Source: Dysosmobacter welbionis (GTDB lineage: Bacteria > Bacillota > Clostridia > Oscillospirales > Oscillospiraceae). From it: DNA of 64,000 nucleotides. The position numbers and the translations under genes were made by a program. How positions within the stretch are numbered: position 1 is the first letter of the stretch; each line of letters opens with the position of its first letter. The notes beneath the pieces are model-generated. The model saw nothing but the letters and a program-made list of their open reading frames with translations. It was not told where the DNA came from and searched no databases. The stretch is taken from assembly GCF_005121165.3 (NCBI RefSeq), contig NZ_CP034413.3, positions 2,604,001 to 2,668,000 of the forward strand, given 5' to 3'. This document shows, piece after piece, positions 1 to 8,154 of the stretch.

Positions 1-509
1 CGGGCACCGCCGCTGGCGGCGAACAGGATCAGGGGCAGGCGGTTCTTGGTGGCGTACTCAATGGCCAGGGTGATCTTCTCACCCACGGCGGCACTCATGG
101 AGCCCATGAAGAAGCGGCTGTCCAGCACACCCACTACGCATTTGCGGCCCCCGATGGTGCCGGTGGCGGTGACCACGGCCTCCGTCAGGCCGGTCTTGCG
201 CTGGGCGGCCTCCACCTTGGCCCGGTAGCCGGGGAAGGAGAGCGGGTCCGCCGCAGGCAGCTTTTCAAACAGCTCCCGGAAGGAGCCGGGGTCCAGAATC
301 GTGCTGAGTCGATAGTAGGCGCCGATGGGGAAATGGTAGCCGCACTTGGGGCAGACCGACAGGTTCTGCGCCACGGATTTGCGGTCGCTGTCCTGCCCGC
401 ACTTGGGACAGGTGATGGCTTTATCGCCGGGAATGTGATTGTCCCGGATGGCCTTCATGGCCAGCAGGCGCGCCCGGCGCTTGGCGAAGACGCCGTTCAT
501 CCCACTCAT
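1..509 (-). CDS. accD: Acetyl-CoA carboxylase carboxyltransferase subunit beta (partial, cut by window edge)
   Basis: Transfers the carboxyl group from carboxybiotin to acetyl-CoA, making malonyl-CoA for fatty-acid synthesis in the cytoplasm. The start ATG (507-509) overlaps the accC stop as ATGA, so the genes are translationally coupled. The first 169 residues are visible and the rest runs off the left edge. The N-terminus carries the family zinc ribbon, two CPKC pairs separated by 15 residues (CPKCGQ and CPKCGYH), followed by the start of the crotonase-like fold (motifs TGLTEAVV, MGSMSAAVGEKI and LFAASGGAR). The zinc ribbon identifies the beta rather than the alpha subunit. accA is probably next, outside the window (inference). 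Confidence 0.95.
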   Translation of the reverse strand, partial: MSGMNGVFAKRRARLLAMKAIRDNHIPGDKAITCPKCGQDSDRKSVAQNLSVCPKCGYHFPIGAYYRLSTILDPGSFRELFEKLPAADPLSFPGYRAKVEAAQRKTGLTEAVVTATGTIGGRKCVVGVLDSRFFMGSMSAAVGEKITLAIEYATKNRLPLILFAASGGA

Positions 510-1897
510 GCATCCACCCCGCTTTCACTGAGCTTGCGGCTGAATTCCAGCAGCTCCGACAGGTGTTCATCCAGGAAGGCAGTGGTGCACTCTCCCAGAA
601 TGAACTCCGGATGGTACAGAATCTGATAGGAGAGCTCCGCATTGGTGGGGAAGCCCTCCAGAGTGAACTCCTCCAGGCAGCGGCGCATCCGCCGGATGGT
701 CTCCATCCGAGTGGGGGCGTAGGCCAGGATCTTGGCTGCCATAGAGTCGTAGTAAGGAGACAGCTCGCACCCGCTGTACAGGCAGGAGTCCACCCGCACG
801 CCGGGGCCGCCGGGGAAATGGAGGAAATCCACCCGTCCGGGGCAGGGGCGGAACCCCTGCACAGGGTCTTCGGCGTTGATGCGGCACTCGATGGCATGGC
901 CCTGGAGCGTCACATCCTCCTGCCGCAGGCGCAGCGCCAGGCCGGAGGCAATCCGCAGCTGTTGGCGCACCAGATCCACACCGGTGACCAGCTCGGTGAC
1001 GCCGTGCTCTACCTGGATGCGGGTGTTCATCTCCATGAAATAGAAATGCTCCCGGTCCGGGTCCAGCAGGAACTCCACTGTGCCGGCATTCTCATAGCCA
1101 ACGGCTTTGGCCGCCTTTACGGCGGCGGCGCCCATCCGCTCCCGCAGCTCCGGCGTCAAACACCGGGCAGGGGCCTCCTCGATGAGCTTCTGGTTCCGCC
1201 GCTGGACCGAGCAGTCCCGGTCCCCCAGATGGATGACGTTGCCGTAGCGGTCCGCCAGCACCTGGAACTCGATGTGCCGGGGCCGGAGCACCAGTTTCTC
1301 CAGATACATCTCGTCATTGCCGAAGCAGGCCTGGGCCTCTGCCTTGGCCTCCGCAAAGGCCGCGGACAGATCCTCCGGCCGGTCGCACCGGCGGATGCCC
1401 CGCCCGCCGCCGCCGGCGGACGCCTTCAGCAGCACAGGATAGCCTACGGACTCTGCCGCGGTCAGCGCCTCCTCCACAGAGGCGACCGGGCCGTCGGAGC
1501 CGGGGGTCACGGGCACGCCGGCGGCGCGCATCAGGTCCCGCGCGGCAGATTTGGAGCCGGCCTTGCGGATGGCGTCGCCGGAGGGGCCGATGAAGGTCAG
1601 GCCAGCTGCGGCGCAGGCGTCTGCAAAGTCGGCGTTTTCAGAGAGGAAGCCATAGCCGGGATGGACGCCGTCGCACCCGGTGGCTTTGGCCACCGTCAGA
1701 AGAGCATCCTGATTCAAATAGCTGTCTGCCGCCCGGGCAGGGCCGATGCACACCGCCTGTCCCGCCAGCTGGACATGGAGCGCGTCCGCGTCCGCCTGGG
1801 AGTATACGGCCACCGTCTCGATCCCCAGCTCCCGGCAGGCCCGCAGGACCCGCAGGGCGATCTCTCCCCGGTTGGCGATCAATACCCGCCTCAGCAT
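506..1897 (-). CDS. accC: Acetyl-CoA carboxylase biotin carboxylase subunit
   Basis: ATP-dependent carboxylation of the biotin on AccB, the first half-reaction of acetyl-CoA carboxylase. The frame is open from 1954, but the family N-terminus MLRRVLIANRGEIALRVLRA begins at the ATG at 1895-1897, giving 463 residues, close to the usual 450. Visible signatures are the N-terminal IANRGEIA, the ATP-grasp glycine loop (GGGGRGIR), the QRRNQKLIEEAP block and the active-site MEMNTRIQVEH. The start overlaps the accB stop by a few bases, and the stop overlaps the accD start. Nothing unusual is seen in the catalytic blocks. Confidence 0.97.
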   Translation of the reverse strand: MLRRVLIANRGEIALRVLRACRELGIETVAVYSQADADALHVQLAGQAVCIGPARAADSYLNQDALLTVAKATGCDGVHPGYGFLSENADFADACAAAGLTFIGPSGDAIRKAGSKSAARDLMRAAGVPVTPGSDGPVASVEEALTAAESVGYPVLLKASAGGGGRGIRRCDRPEDLSAAFAEAKAEAQACFGNDEMYLEKLVLRPRHIEFQVLADRYGNVIHLGDRDCSVQRRNQKLIEEAPARCLTPELRERMGAAAVKAAKAVGYENAGTVEFLLDPDREHFYFMEMNTRIQVEHGVTELVTGVDLVRQQLRIASGLALRLRQEDVTLQGHAIECRINAEDPVQGFRPCPGRVDFLHFPGGPGVRVDSCLYSGCELSPYYDSMAAKILAYAPTRMETIRRMRRCLEEFTLEGFPTNAELSYQILYHPEFILGECTTAFLDEHLSELLEFSRKLSESGVDA

Positions 1898-2316
1898 GGC
1901 CGATAACGGAACAGCGGCTCGCCGAAGGCCACCAGCTCGCCGTTGCTCTTGCACACGCTCTCAATGACGCAGTCACAGGGAGCGGGAACTTCGCTCATCA
2001 TCTTCATAGCCTCGATCAGGCAGACGGTCTGGCCCTTGGACACCCGGTCGCCGGGCAGGACAAAGGGGGCCTGGTCCGGGGCGGGCGCCGCGTAGAACGT
2101 GCCCACCAGAGGCGCGTCAATAGAGGAGGAGCTGCTCTGGGGCGCAGGCACCGGAGCAGCGGCGGCAGCCGGAGCGGCCGCAGGTGCGCTGGCCGCAGGC
2201 GCAGACGCGCCGCCACGGGTCAGCTCTATGGTGAACTCCTGCGTGGACAGCTTCATCGTCTGAGCGGTGCTGCGGTCGAAGCAGGCGACAATCTCAAAAA
2301 ACTCTTGGTTGGTCAT
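1891..2316 (-). CDS. accB: Acetyl-CoA carboxylase biotin carboxyl carrier protein
   Basis: Carries the biotin that moves CO2 between AccC and AccD. It is 141 residues, normal for the family. The N-terminal segment is a predicted helical region (ATG at 2314-2316). An Ala/Pro-rich flexible linker follows (about residues 38-65), then the biotinyl domain with the biotin-attachment motif EAMKMM (the first K is the modified residue). It lies between acpP and accC in the same direction, with a 66-base gap to acpP, so all four genes probably share the promoter upstream of acpP. Confidence 0.96.
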   Translation of the reverse strand: MTNQEFFEIVACFDRSTAQTMKLSTQEFTIELTRGGASAPAASAPAAAPAAAAAPVPAPQSSSSSIDAPLVGTFYAAPAPDQAPFVLPGDRVSKGQTVCLIEAMKMMSEVPAPCDCVIESVCKSNGELVAFGEPLFRYRPC

Positions 2317-2382
2317 AGCGCATTCCTTTCTCAGCGGAAAGTGAACCCGCCGGAGGGCGCGGGCCCGCCGGCGGGGCAGGGA

Positions 2383-2613
2383 TTACTGCTTGTGGGCGTT
2401 CAGGTAGTTCATCACGTCGCCGACGGTCTTCATCTCCGCCAGGGCGCTATCCTCAATGGAGATGCCGGTGGCCTCTTCCAGAGCCATCACCAGTTCCACG
2501 GAAGCCAGGGAATCAGCACCCAGATCGTCAGCCAGGGAGGCGTCCATTGTGACTTGCTCCGCGTCGCAGCCCAGGGTCTCCACGATGATATCACGTACTT
2601 GCTCGAATTCCAT
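2383..2613 (-). CDS. acpP: Acyl carrier protein
   Basis: Small acidic carrier of the growing acyl chain in type II fatty-acid synthesis. At 76 residues it is the standard length. The phosphopantetheine attachment motif is GADSLASVELVMALEE, with the modified serine at about residue 36. The start ATG (2611-2613) has an AAGGAG ribosome site at 2621-2626 on the + strand map. It is the first gene of acpP-accBCD and follows a strong promoter and a long palindrome, so its expression is probably repressor controlled. Confidence 0.97.
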   Translation of the reverse strand: MEFEQVRDIIVETLGCDAEQVTMDASLADDLGADSLASVELVMALEEATGISIEDSALAEMKTVGDVMNYLNAHKQ

Positions 2614-2642
2614 ATTGGTACTCCTTATGTCGAAAAATGATG

Positions 2643-2680
2643 AAATTATTTTAATTAAAATAATTTAACTAAAATAATTT
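2643..2680. promoter_or_regulatory. Palindromic operator at the acpP-accBCD start site
   Basis: Positions 2643-2666 form a perfect 24-base palindrome centred on TTAATTAA (half site AAATTATTTTAA). A second partial copy of the right half (TTAACTAAAATAATTT) follows to 2680. The block lies just downstream of the -10 element of the minus-strand promoter, where a bound repressor would stop initiation. Fatty-acid operons in Firmicutes are often controlled this way by FapR or FabT. The sequence is not an obvious match to either consensus, so the regulator is unknown. Confidence 0.55.
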
Positions 2681-2687
2681 CACGTTG

Positions 2688-2716
2688 ATTTTATGCGGTT
2701 TATGCCGGTTTGTCAA
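2688..2716 (-). promoter_or_regulatory. Sigma-A promoter of acpP-accBCD
   Basis: On the minus strand a perfect -35 TTGACA (2711-2716) is separated by exactly 17 bases from a -10 TAAAAT (2688-2693). Transcription would start near 2681, inside the edge of the palindromic operator, about 70 bases before the acpP start codon. Confidence 0.8.
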
Positions 2717-2773
2717 GTAAAATTTTGGAGAACGCCCGCCTTCTCCGGGACGTGGCAGCCGCACCTTATTTAA

Positions 2774-3100
2774 TTATAAGGAAGACAGCGCCTGCCGCAG
2801 CGCGTCGTCGCTGGCGGGGACGCCCCAGAACCGGAGTGTTCCATTGATCTCCAGGGCGGGAGTGCAGAGGGTCTCCGGATGCTCACTCGTCACCTGTTCG
2901 TTCAGCACCCGGCAGCCGGGGCAGTAGGCGTACAGGCAGGGCATCAGCAGGTCCATCCGGTCGATCACATCGTCGTCTGTGATTTTCTCCAGAGTGTAGT
3001 CCAGGCCGAGACCGTCGGCAACGGCCCGGATGCGGTCCATGTAGAAGTCGTTCCGGGCACAGATGGAACAGTACAGGCGCAGTTTGACAGGGGTGCTCAT
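2774..3100 (-). CDS. Thioredoxin-like small protein
   Basis: A 108-residue soluble protein that looks like a minimal thioredoxin fold. A beta strand leads into a CSIC pair near residue 11 (KLRLYCSICARND), and a second CPGC pair lies near residue 60. The C-terminal half has the cis-proline type block TPALEINGTLRFWGVPASDDALRQAL, common to thioredoxin/glutaredoxin-like proteins. The start ATG (3098-3100) has a GGAG ribosome site about 7 bases upstream. It appears to be a single gene between the acp operon and trkA. A redox or disulfide role is inference from the fold; the substrate is unknown. Confidence 0.6.
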   Translation of the reverse strand: MSTPVKLRLYCSICARNDFYMDRIRAVADGLGLDYTLEKITDDDVIDRMDLLMPCLYAYCPGCRVLNEQVTSEHPETLCTPALEINGTLRFWGVPASDDALRQALSSL

Positions 3101-3215
3101 TTCATCGTCTCCTTATTCTCCGGGCGGGGCCCATATTCCGCAGAACAGCATACCACAAGGGGAGGCAGGGGGAAAGACGGCGTCCTATTTTTTGGAGATT
3201 TGACGAAAAAGATAT

Positions 3216-3243
3216 TTGCTTTTGCCGATATATCCGCTATAAT
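3216..3243 (+). promoter_or_regulatory. Promoter of trkA-trkH
   Basis: TTGCTT (3216-3221), a 16-base spacer and TATAAT (3238-3243), about 68 bases upstream of the trkA start codon. The -10 is perfect and the -35 has two mismatches. Confidence 0.55.
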
Positions 3244-3310
3244 GTGGGAGGATTGCGCCGGAGGATCCCCAACGGAACCTGTCCCGGCGGAAGAAAGGAT
3301 GGAGGACCGC

Positions 3311-4678
3311 ATGAAGATCGTCATTGTGGGCGCGGGCAAGGTGGGCGTGGCCCTGACGCGCCATCTGGCCGTGGAGAACAGGGTCACAGTGATCGACCAA
3401 AATCCACATCTGGTTGAGAACATCATCAACATCTATGATGTGATGGGCGTGTGCGGCAACGGCGCCAGCTACGATGTGCAGAAGGAGGCGGATGTGGAGC
3501 AGGCCGATCTGCTGATCGCCACTACCTCCAGCGACGAGATTAATATCCTCACGTGCCTTGTGGCGAAGAAAATGGGTGTGCAGCACACCATCGCCCGTAT
3601 CCGCAGCCCGGAATACGGCCGCCAGCTGCGGTTTATGCGCAGTGAGCTGGGGCTGTCCATGGCCATCAATCCGGAGGCGGCAACGGCCCGTGAGATCGCC
3701 CGTGTGCTGCGGTTCCCCACCGCCATGAAGCTGGAGTCCTTCTCCAAGGGGCGGCTGGAGCTGGTGGAGTACCGGGTGGCGGAGCACACGGCCCTGGACG
3801 GCACCCGGCTTTCGGAACTGTACCGGAATTTCAAGGTCCGGGTGCTGATCTGCGCCGTGGCCCGGCAGGGGGAGACGATCATTCCCTCCGGCGATTTCAC
3901 CTTGCGGGCGGGAGACAAGATCTATCTCACCGCCGCACCCCGGGAACTGGAGAAGTTCTTCCGGCTTCTGGGCGTATTCCGGGCCCGGGCCTCTTCGGTC
4001 ATGATCGTGGGCGCCAGCAAAATGTGCTACTATCTGGCATCTGAGCTGCTGGAGATGGGCATGTCCGTAAAGATCATCGACCAAAACGAGCAGCGGTGCG
4101 TGGAGATGAGCGAGAAACTGCCCCGCGCGCTGGTGATCGTGGGAGACGGGACGGACAGCGAGCTCCTCAGCGAGGAGGGAATCAGCCAGACGGACGCCTT
4201 CGTGGCCATCACGGGCCTGGACGAGGCCAACATCCTCATGGCACTCAGCGCTGCCAAGCAGTCCGGCGACTGCTGTAAGGTGGTGGCGAAGATCAACCGC
4301 AAGTCCCTGCTGGAGCTGGTCTCCACCGAGAGCCTGATCGACAGTGTGGTGTCCACCGGTGCGGTGACCACAGAGCTGATCCTCCAGTATATCCGGGCCA
4401 TGAAGAACGCCTCCGCCTCCAAGGTGAAAACGCTGCACCGCATCGTGGATGAGAAGGTGGAGGCTCTGGAGTTCAGCGTGACGCCGGACATCTCCTTCGC
4501 CGGCGTGCCCCTGCGGGATCTGAATCTGAAGCGGGGCCTGCTACTGGCAGGTATCGTGCGGCAGAACGGGCAGATCGTCATCCCCTCCGGCAATGATGTC
4601 CTGCACCTCCACGACGATGTGATCGTAGTGACCACGGACACCCAGCTGGAGGATCTTCGGGATATCCTTGCAGAGTGA
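3311..4678 (+). CDS. trkA: Trk potassium uptake system NAD-binding subunit TrkA
   Basis: Cytoplasmic gating ring protein for the TrkH channel. The frame is open further upstream, but the Rossmann start MKIVIVGAGKVG begins at 3311 with GGAGG at 3301-3305, giving 455 residues. It has the duplicated TrkA layout: RCK_N with a GAGKVG nucleotide loop, RCK_C, then a second RCK_N (VMIVGASKMCYYLA) and a second RCK_C ending at the C-terminus. In the family, RCK_C domains can bind c-di-AMP or nucleotides (known for relatives, not shown here). The stop overlaps the trkH start, so the two form an operon. Confidence 0.95.
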   Translation: MKIVIVGAGKVGVALTRHLAVENRVTVIDQNPHLVENIINIYDVMGVCGNGASYDVQKEADVEQADLLIATTSSDEINILTCLVAKKMGVQHTIARIRSPEYGRQLRFMRSELGLSMAINPEAATAREIARVLRFPTAMKLESFSKGRLELVEYRVAEHTALDGTRLSELYRNFKVRVLICAVARQGETIIPSGDFTLRAGDKIYLTAAPRELEKFFRLLGVFRARASSVMIVGASKMCYYLASELLEMGMSVKIIDQNEQRCVEMSEKLPRALVIVGDGTDSELLSEEGISQTDAFVAITGLDEANILMALSAAKQSGDCCKVVAKINRKSLLELVSTESLIDSVVSTGAVTTELILQYIRAMKNASASKVKTLHRIVDEKVEALEFSVTPDISFAGVPLRDLNLKRGLLLAGIVRQNGQIVIPSGNDVLHLHDDVIVVTTDTQLEDLRDILAE

Positions 4679-6162
4679 GAAGGCAGGTAAGTTCTGTGAA
4701 TTATCGAATGATCGGCTTTGCCATTGGCCGTATCCTGCTGGTGGAGGCGGCGCTGCTGCTGCTTCCCATGGCGGTGGCTCTGGGATATGGGGAATCCCCT
4801 GTCCCGTATCTGCTCCCTGCGGCGCTGCTGGTGCTGTGCGGAGGATTGCTGAGCTTCAAAAAGCCGCGGCAGGCGTCTCTGTTCGCACGGGACGGCCTGG
4901 CGGTAGTGGCGCTGGCGTGGATTGCCGTGTCCCTCTTCGGTGCGCTGCCCTTTTACATCTCCGGCTCCATAGAGAGCTTTGTAGATTGCTTCTTTGAGAC
5001 AGTCTCCGGCTTCACCACCACGGGGGCCACCATCCTGACGGAGGTGGAGTCGCTGAACCGGGGCATTCTGTTCTGGCGCAGCTTCACCCACTGGGTGGGC
5101 GGCATGGGTGTTCTGGTGTTCGTCATGGCCATTCTGCCTATGGGCGGGGATGGCCACGGGATGCACATGCTGCGGGCGGAGATGCCTGGACCCGCGGTGG
5201 GAAAGCTGGTGAGCCGCATGAGCGACACCGCCAAAATCCTCTACGGCATCTACCTGGTGATGACTGTCATTGAGATCGTGCTACTGCTGGCGGGCGGGAT
5301 GCCGCTGTTTGACGCCTGCATCCACTCCTTCGGCAGTGCGGGCACCGGCGGCTTCAGCAGCCGGAATCTCAGTGTGGGAGCTTATAACAACCCCTATTTT
5401 GAAATTGTGATCGGCATTTTCATGCTGCTCTTCGGCATCAATTTCAATCTGTATTACTTCCTGCTGGTGCGGCGGTTCCGGGACGTGTTCCGGTCCGAGG
5501 AGCTGTGGGCCTATGTCCTCATTGTGGCGACGGCAGTGGCTGCCATCACCCTGGATATCGTGCACATGTACGAGTCGGTGGGCACCAGCCTGCGGCACGC
5601 GTTTTTCCAGGTGTCCTCCATCATCACCACCACCGGTTATGCCACGGTGGATTTCAACACCTGGCCCACCTTTTCAAAGGCCATTCTGGTGGCGCTGATG
5701 TTTATCGGCGGCTGCGCCGGTTCCACCGCTGGCGGCATCAAGGTGGCCCGGGTGGTGATCCTGCAGAAGGTGTCTGTCAGCGAGATGCGGCGGATGCTCC
5801 ACCCCAATGCGGTGCCCGCCATCCAGTTCGAGGGCAAGCCCCTGAACGAGCGGAGCATCCGGGGCGTCCATCTGTTTCTGGCGGTGTACCTGATGGTCTT
5901 CGTGGCGTCCTGCCTGTTGGTGTCTCTGGAGCAGTTGGACCTGGTGACTACGTTCACAGCGGTGGCTGCCTGCATCAACAACGTGGGGCCCGGTCTGGAG
6001 ATTGTAGGTCCCATGGGTAACTTCTCCAGCTTCTCCCCTTGGTCCAAGCTGCTGCTGTCCTTCGACATGCTGGTGGGACGGCTGGAGATCTTCCCCATGC
6101 TGCTTCTGTTCGCCCCTTCCATCTGGAAACGGCGGCTGCCGTCCCGCAGGCTGGTGGACTGA
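4675..6162 (+). CDS. trkH: Trk potassium uptake system membrane subunit TrkH
   Basis: Potassium-translocating membrane subunit that works with TrkA. About 490 residues with roughly ten hydrophobic segments and the four pore-loop repeats typical of Trk/Ktr/HKT proteins, for example SGFTTTGATIL, GSAGTGGFSS, STTTGYAT-like (IITTTGYATVDF) and the last repeat near NNVGPGLE. The given start is a GTG at 4675 overlapping the trkA stop (GTGA). Another GTG at 4696 is also possible. A strong terminator follows 70 bases after the stop, so the operon is trkA-trkH only. Confidence 0.94.
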   Translation: MRRQVSSVNYRMIGFAIGRILLVEAALLLLPMAVALGYGESPVPYLLPAALLVLCGGLLSFKKPRQASLFARDGLAVVALAWIAVSLFGALPFYISGSIESFVDCFFETVSGFTTTGATILTEVESLNRGILFWRSFTHWVGGMGVLVFVMAILPMGGDGHGMHMLRAEMPGPAVGKLVSRMSDTAKILYGIYLVMTVIEIVLLLAGGMPLFDACIHSFGSAGTGGFSSRNLSVGAYNNPYFEIVIGIFMLLFGINFNLYYFLLVRRFRDVFRSEELWAYVLIVATAVAAITLDIVHMYESVGTSLRHAFFQVSSIITTTGYATVDFNTWPTFSKAILVALMFIGGCAGSTAGGIKVARVVILQKVSVSEMRRMLHPNAVPAIQFEGKPLNERSIRGVHLFLAVYLMVFVASCLLVSLEQLDLVTTFTAVAACINNVGPGLEIVGPMGNFSSFSPWSKLLLSFDMLVGRLEIFPMLLLFAPSIWKRRLPSRRLVD

Positions 6163-6231
6163 CTTGCCTGAAAATCAAATCCAACGGAACAGGACCGCCG
6201 CGGAGATCTGCGGCAGTCCTGCCGTCCTGTC

Positions 6232-6263
6232 AAGCGCCCGCCGCCGCGGAGGGCGCTTTTTTT
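6232..6263 (+). terminator. Rho-independent terminator of trkA-trkH
   Basis: Stem AGCGCCC (6233-6239) with GGGCGCT (6251-6257), an 11-base loop, then a run of seven T. Confidence 0.8.
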
Positions 6264-6592
6264 CTGCGGTGGGGGGAAATTGCCGGGCAGCGCGGGACAA
6301 CGGCCACCGGCAACCGCGTCTCCAAAGCTGCCCGCCCCAAACAGAGGAATATGTTTCCCCGGAGCGCCGCCCCACCGGCAAGCGGACAGGAGGGCCTGCG
6401 GGACGCTGTGAGCGGCGTCCCGCGGGATGGGCTTCGGGCATCACGGCGGCTAAAGGATCGGCTGACGGATACGAAGAGGAGGCAAGTAGACGGCGGCATC
6501 CGGACAGAGGCGGGCTCTGGAGAGACGCCCGGCCCGGATCCTGATGGGCGAGAAGAAGCTGCACCCCGGCGGAGCTGTGGAATCAAAAGAGC
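6264..6592. other. About 330 bases with no recognised gene
   Basis: GC-rich sequence between the trkAH terminator and the hairpin at 6593. Several frames stay open by composition, but none gives a recognisable protein or a good ribosome site. It may be eroded sequence linked to the damaged locus to its right. Confidence 0.5.
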
Positions 6593-6630
6593 GGGGCCCC
6601 GGAGGACAATGGCAAAACCTCCGGGGCCCC
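6593..6630 (-). terminator. Strong hairpin terminator downstream of the FAH-family remnant
   Basis: A 13-base-pair perfect stem (6593-6605 with 6618-6630, GGGGCCCCGGAGG and complement) and a 12-base loop. On the minus strand it is followed by a CTCTTTTGATT tail. It lies about 40 bases after the stop codon of the FAH-family reading frame. Confidence 0.65.
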
Positions 6631-6668
6631 TTGAAGGGATTGGACAGGAATCGTTTCAAAACAGAACG

Positions 6669-7198
6669 CTAGCGGATGGGGTTGGAGATGCGACCGATCC
6701 CGTCGATCTCGCAGGTGACCACATCTCCGCGCTTGAGGAAGCAGGGGGATCCATTCCCATCCCCACTCCGGCGGGGGTGCCGGTGATGAGGATGGTGCCC
6801 GCCGGCAGCGTCATGCCCTGCGAGAGCTCACTGACGATGTGGCGGATATTGAAGAACACCTGGTCCGTCACGCTGTTCTGCCGCAGCTCTCCGTTGACAA
6901 AGCTTCTGATGGATAGCGCGGGCGGGCAGGGGAATTCGTCCGCAGTGACAATGACCGGCCCCATGGCAAAAAAGGTATCCAGGCTTTTTCCGAGGAAGTT
7001 CTGCTTGTGGCGGTACTGGACGTCCCGGGCGCTGACGTCGTTGGCCACGCTGTATCCGAAGATGTAGTCGCCCACATCTTCCTCCCGGACATGGAGCGCG
7101 TCCCTGCCCAGGACAACGGCCAGCTCCACTTCATAATCCAGCTTGGAGACAAAATCCAGATGGCCGTCGATCGCCTCCCCATCGCCCAGGGCCCGGAG
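6669..7198 (-). pseudogene. Fumarylacetoacetate hydrolase-family protein, 5'-truncated and frameshifted
   Basis: Remnant of an FAH-family enzyme (hydrolase or decarboxylase of 2-oxo/diketo acids). Reading on the minus strand from about 7198, family blocks are clear: RALGDGEAIDGH, KLDYEVELAVVLGRDA, YIFGYSVANDVSARDVQYRH, NFLGKSLDTF, MGPVIVTADEF and ITGTPAGVGMGMDPP. The expected end CFLKRGDVVTCEIDGIGRIS is in another frame: one extra C in the run at 6744-6748 restores it, ending at the TAG at 6669-6671. The N-terminal part (normally several dozen residues) is missing; homology stops at about 7198, exactly where a plus-strand regulator fragment begins. No start codon or ribosome site is visible. 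The frameshift may be a sequencing error, but the 5' truncation is separate. Confidence 0.8.
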
Positions 7199-8085
7199 GA
7201 CATCCGCCAGGCGCAGAGCCTGCCGGCTTCCAGCGAGCTGTATCTGCGCCCAATGGACAAGCTCATCCAGACTGCCGGCAGTTCCGCGCTGCCCGTTCTG
7301 ATCCAGGGGCGGTGGGGACCCACAAGGGCGTGGTGGCCCGTCGCATTCACACCAAAAGCGCCACGGAGGGGACCACGCTGATGCGCCTGCAGTGCAGGGA
7401 CCTGACGGAGAAAAACTGGGACATGCTGTTGAATAATGCCGCGTCTCCCATTCACGCCACGGGATACACGGTATATCTGGAAAACGTGGATACGCTGCCG
7501 AAGGATCTGCAGCAGCAGGTGGGGACCTATATTGAGGATACCAAGATGACCCACCGCCATCGGGTAATCAGCTCCAGCTGCTGCGACCTGTCTGCCGAGG
7601 TGGCCCGGGGACAGTTCTCCAGCCGGCTCTATCTGCAGCTCAGCGGATTCACCATCAATGTGCCGTCTCTGGCCCAGCGGAAGGAGGATATTCCCGCCTT
7701 TGTCAATATGATGATTCCCCAGTACAATACCGCGCTGGCCAAATCCACCGTGGGCATGGAGCCGGATGCCATGGAGCTGATGGTGGAATTTGAGTGGCCG
7801 CTGAATCTGGTGCAGCTGGAAAAGGTGCTGCGCCAGATGATCGCGGCGTCCTCGGGATTTTATATCACTGCCGCTGAGGTGGCCGCGGTCCTGCAGAACG
7901 AGATGCGGAAAGTGAGTGCCCTTCCGCCGGCGGTGGATCTCTCCGGGACCTTGGAGGACATCGAGCGGAGAGTGATCGAACAGGTGCTGCGGGAGGAGAA
8001 CATGAATCAGTCCGCTGCGGCCAAGCGGCTTGGAATCGGCCGAAGCACCTTGTGGAGAAAGATCGCCGGCAGCGGCGGAAAATAA
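7199..8085 (+). pseudogene. Sigma54-activator-like AAA+ regulator with Fis-type HTH, 5'-truncated and frameshifted
   Basis: C-terminal part of an enhancer-binding-protein-like regulator. The first piece ends LIQTAGSSALPVLIQGRWG. Adding one G at 7314-7317 joins it to THKGVVARRIHTKSA, giving a Walker A-like GRWGTHKG. A weak Walker B (YTVYLENVDTLP), the sensor region (SSRLYLQLSGFTINVPSLAQ, RKEDIPAF) and a C-terminal Fis helix-turn-helix (NQSAAAKRLGIGRSTLWRKI) follow. The GAFTGA loop that contacts sigma54 is absent and the ATPase motifs are degenerate, so even an intact protein might not act as a classical sigma54 activator. N-terminal sensory domains are missing; the fragment starts where the FAH-family remnant ends. 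Confidence 0.7.
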
Positions 8086-8092
8086 ACAAAAA

Positions 8093-8131
8093 GGTCCGGG
8101 GGCACAGGGAATATCCCTGTGCCCCCGGACC
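8093..8131. terminator. Bidirectional terminator between convergent genes
   Basis: An 18-base-pair perfect stem (8093-8110 with 8114-8131) and a 3-base loop. The minus-strand side has a T-rich tail (CTTTTTGTTTATTTT), so it mainly serves the ABC permease operon on the minus strand. Confidence 0.85.
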
Positions 8132-8154
8132 AAATTTCCGGCAGCGCGGAAGCT

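Noticed and set aside
563-1906. Long open frame of 447 codons opposite accC
   Set aside because: It is the antisense shadow of accC in GC-rich DNA; the translation is low complexity and has no family features.
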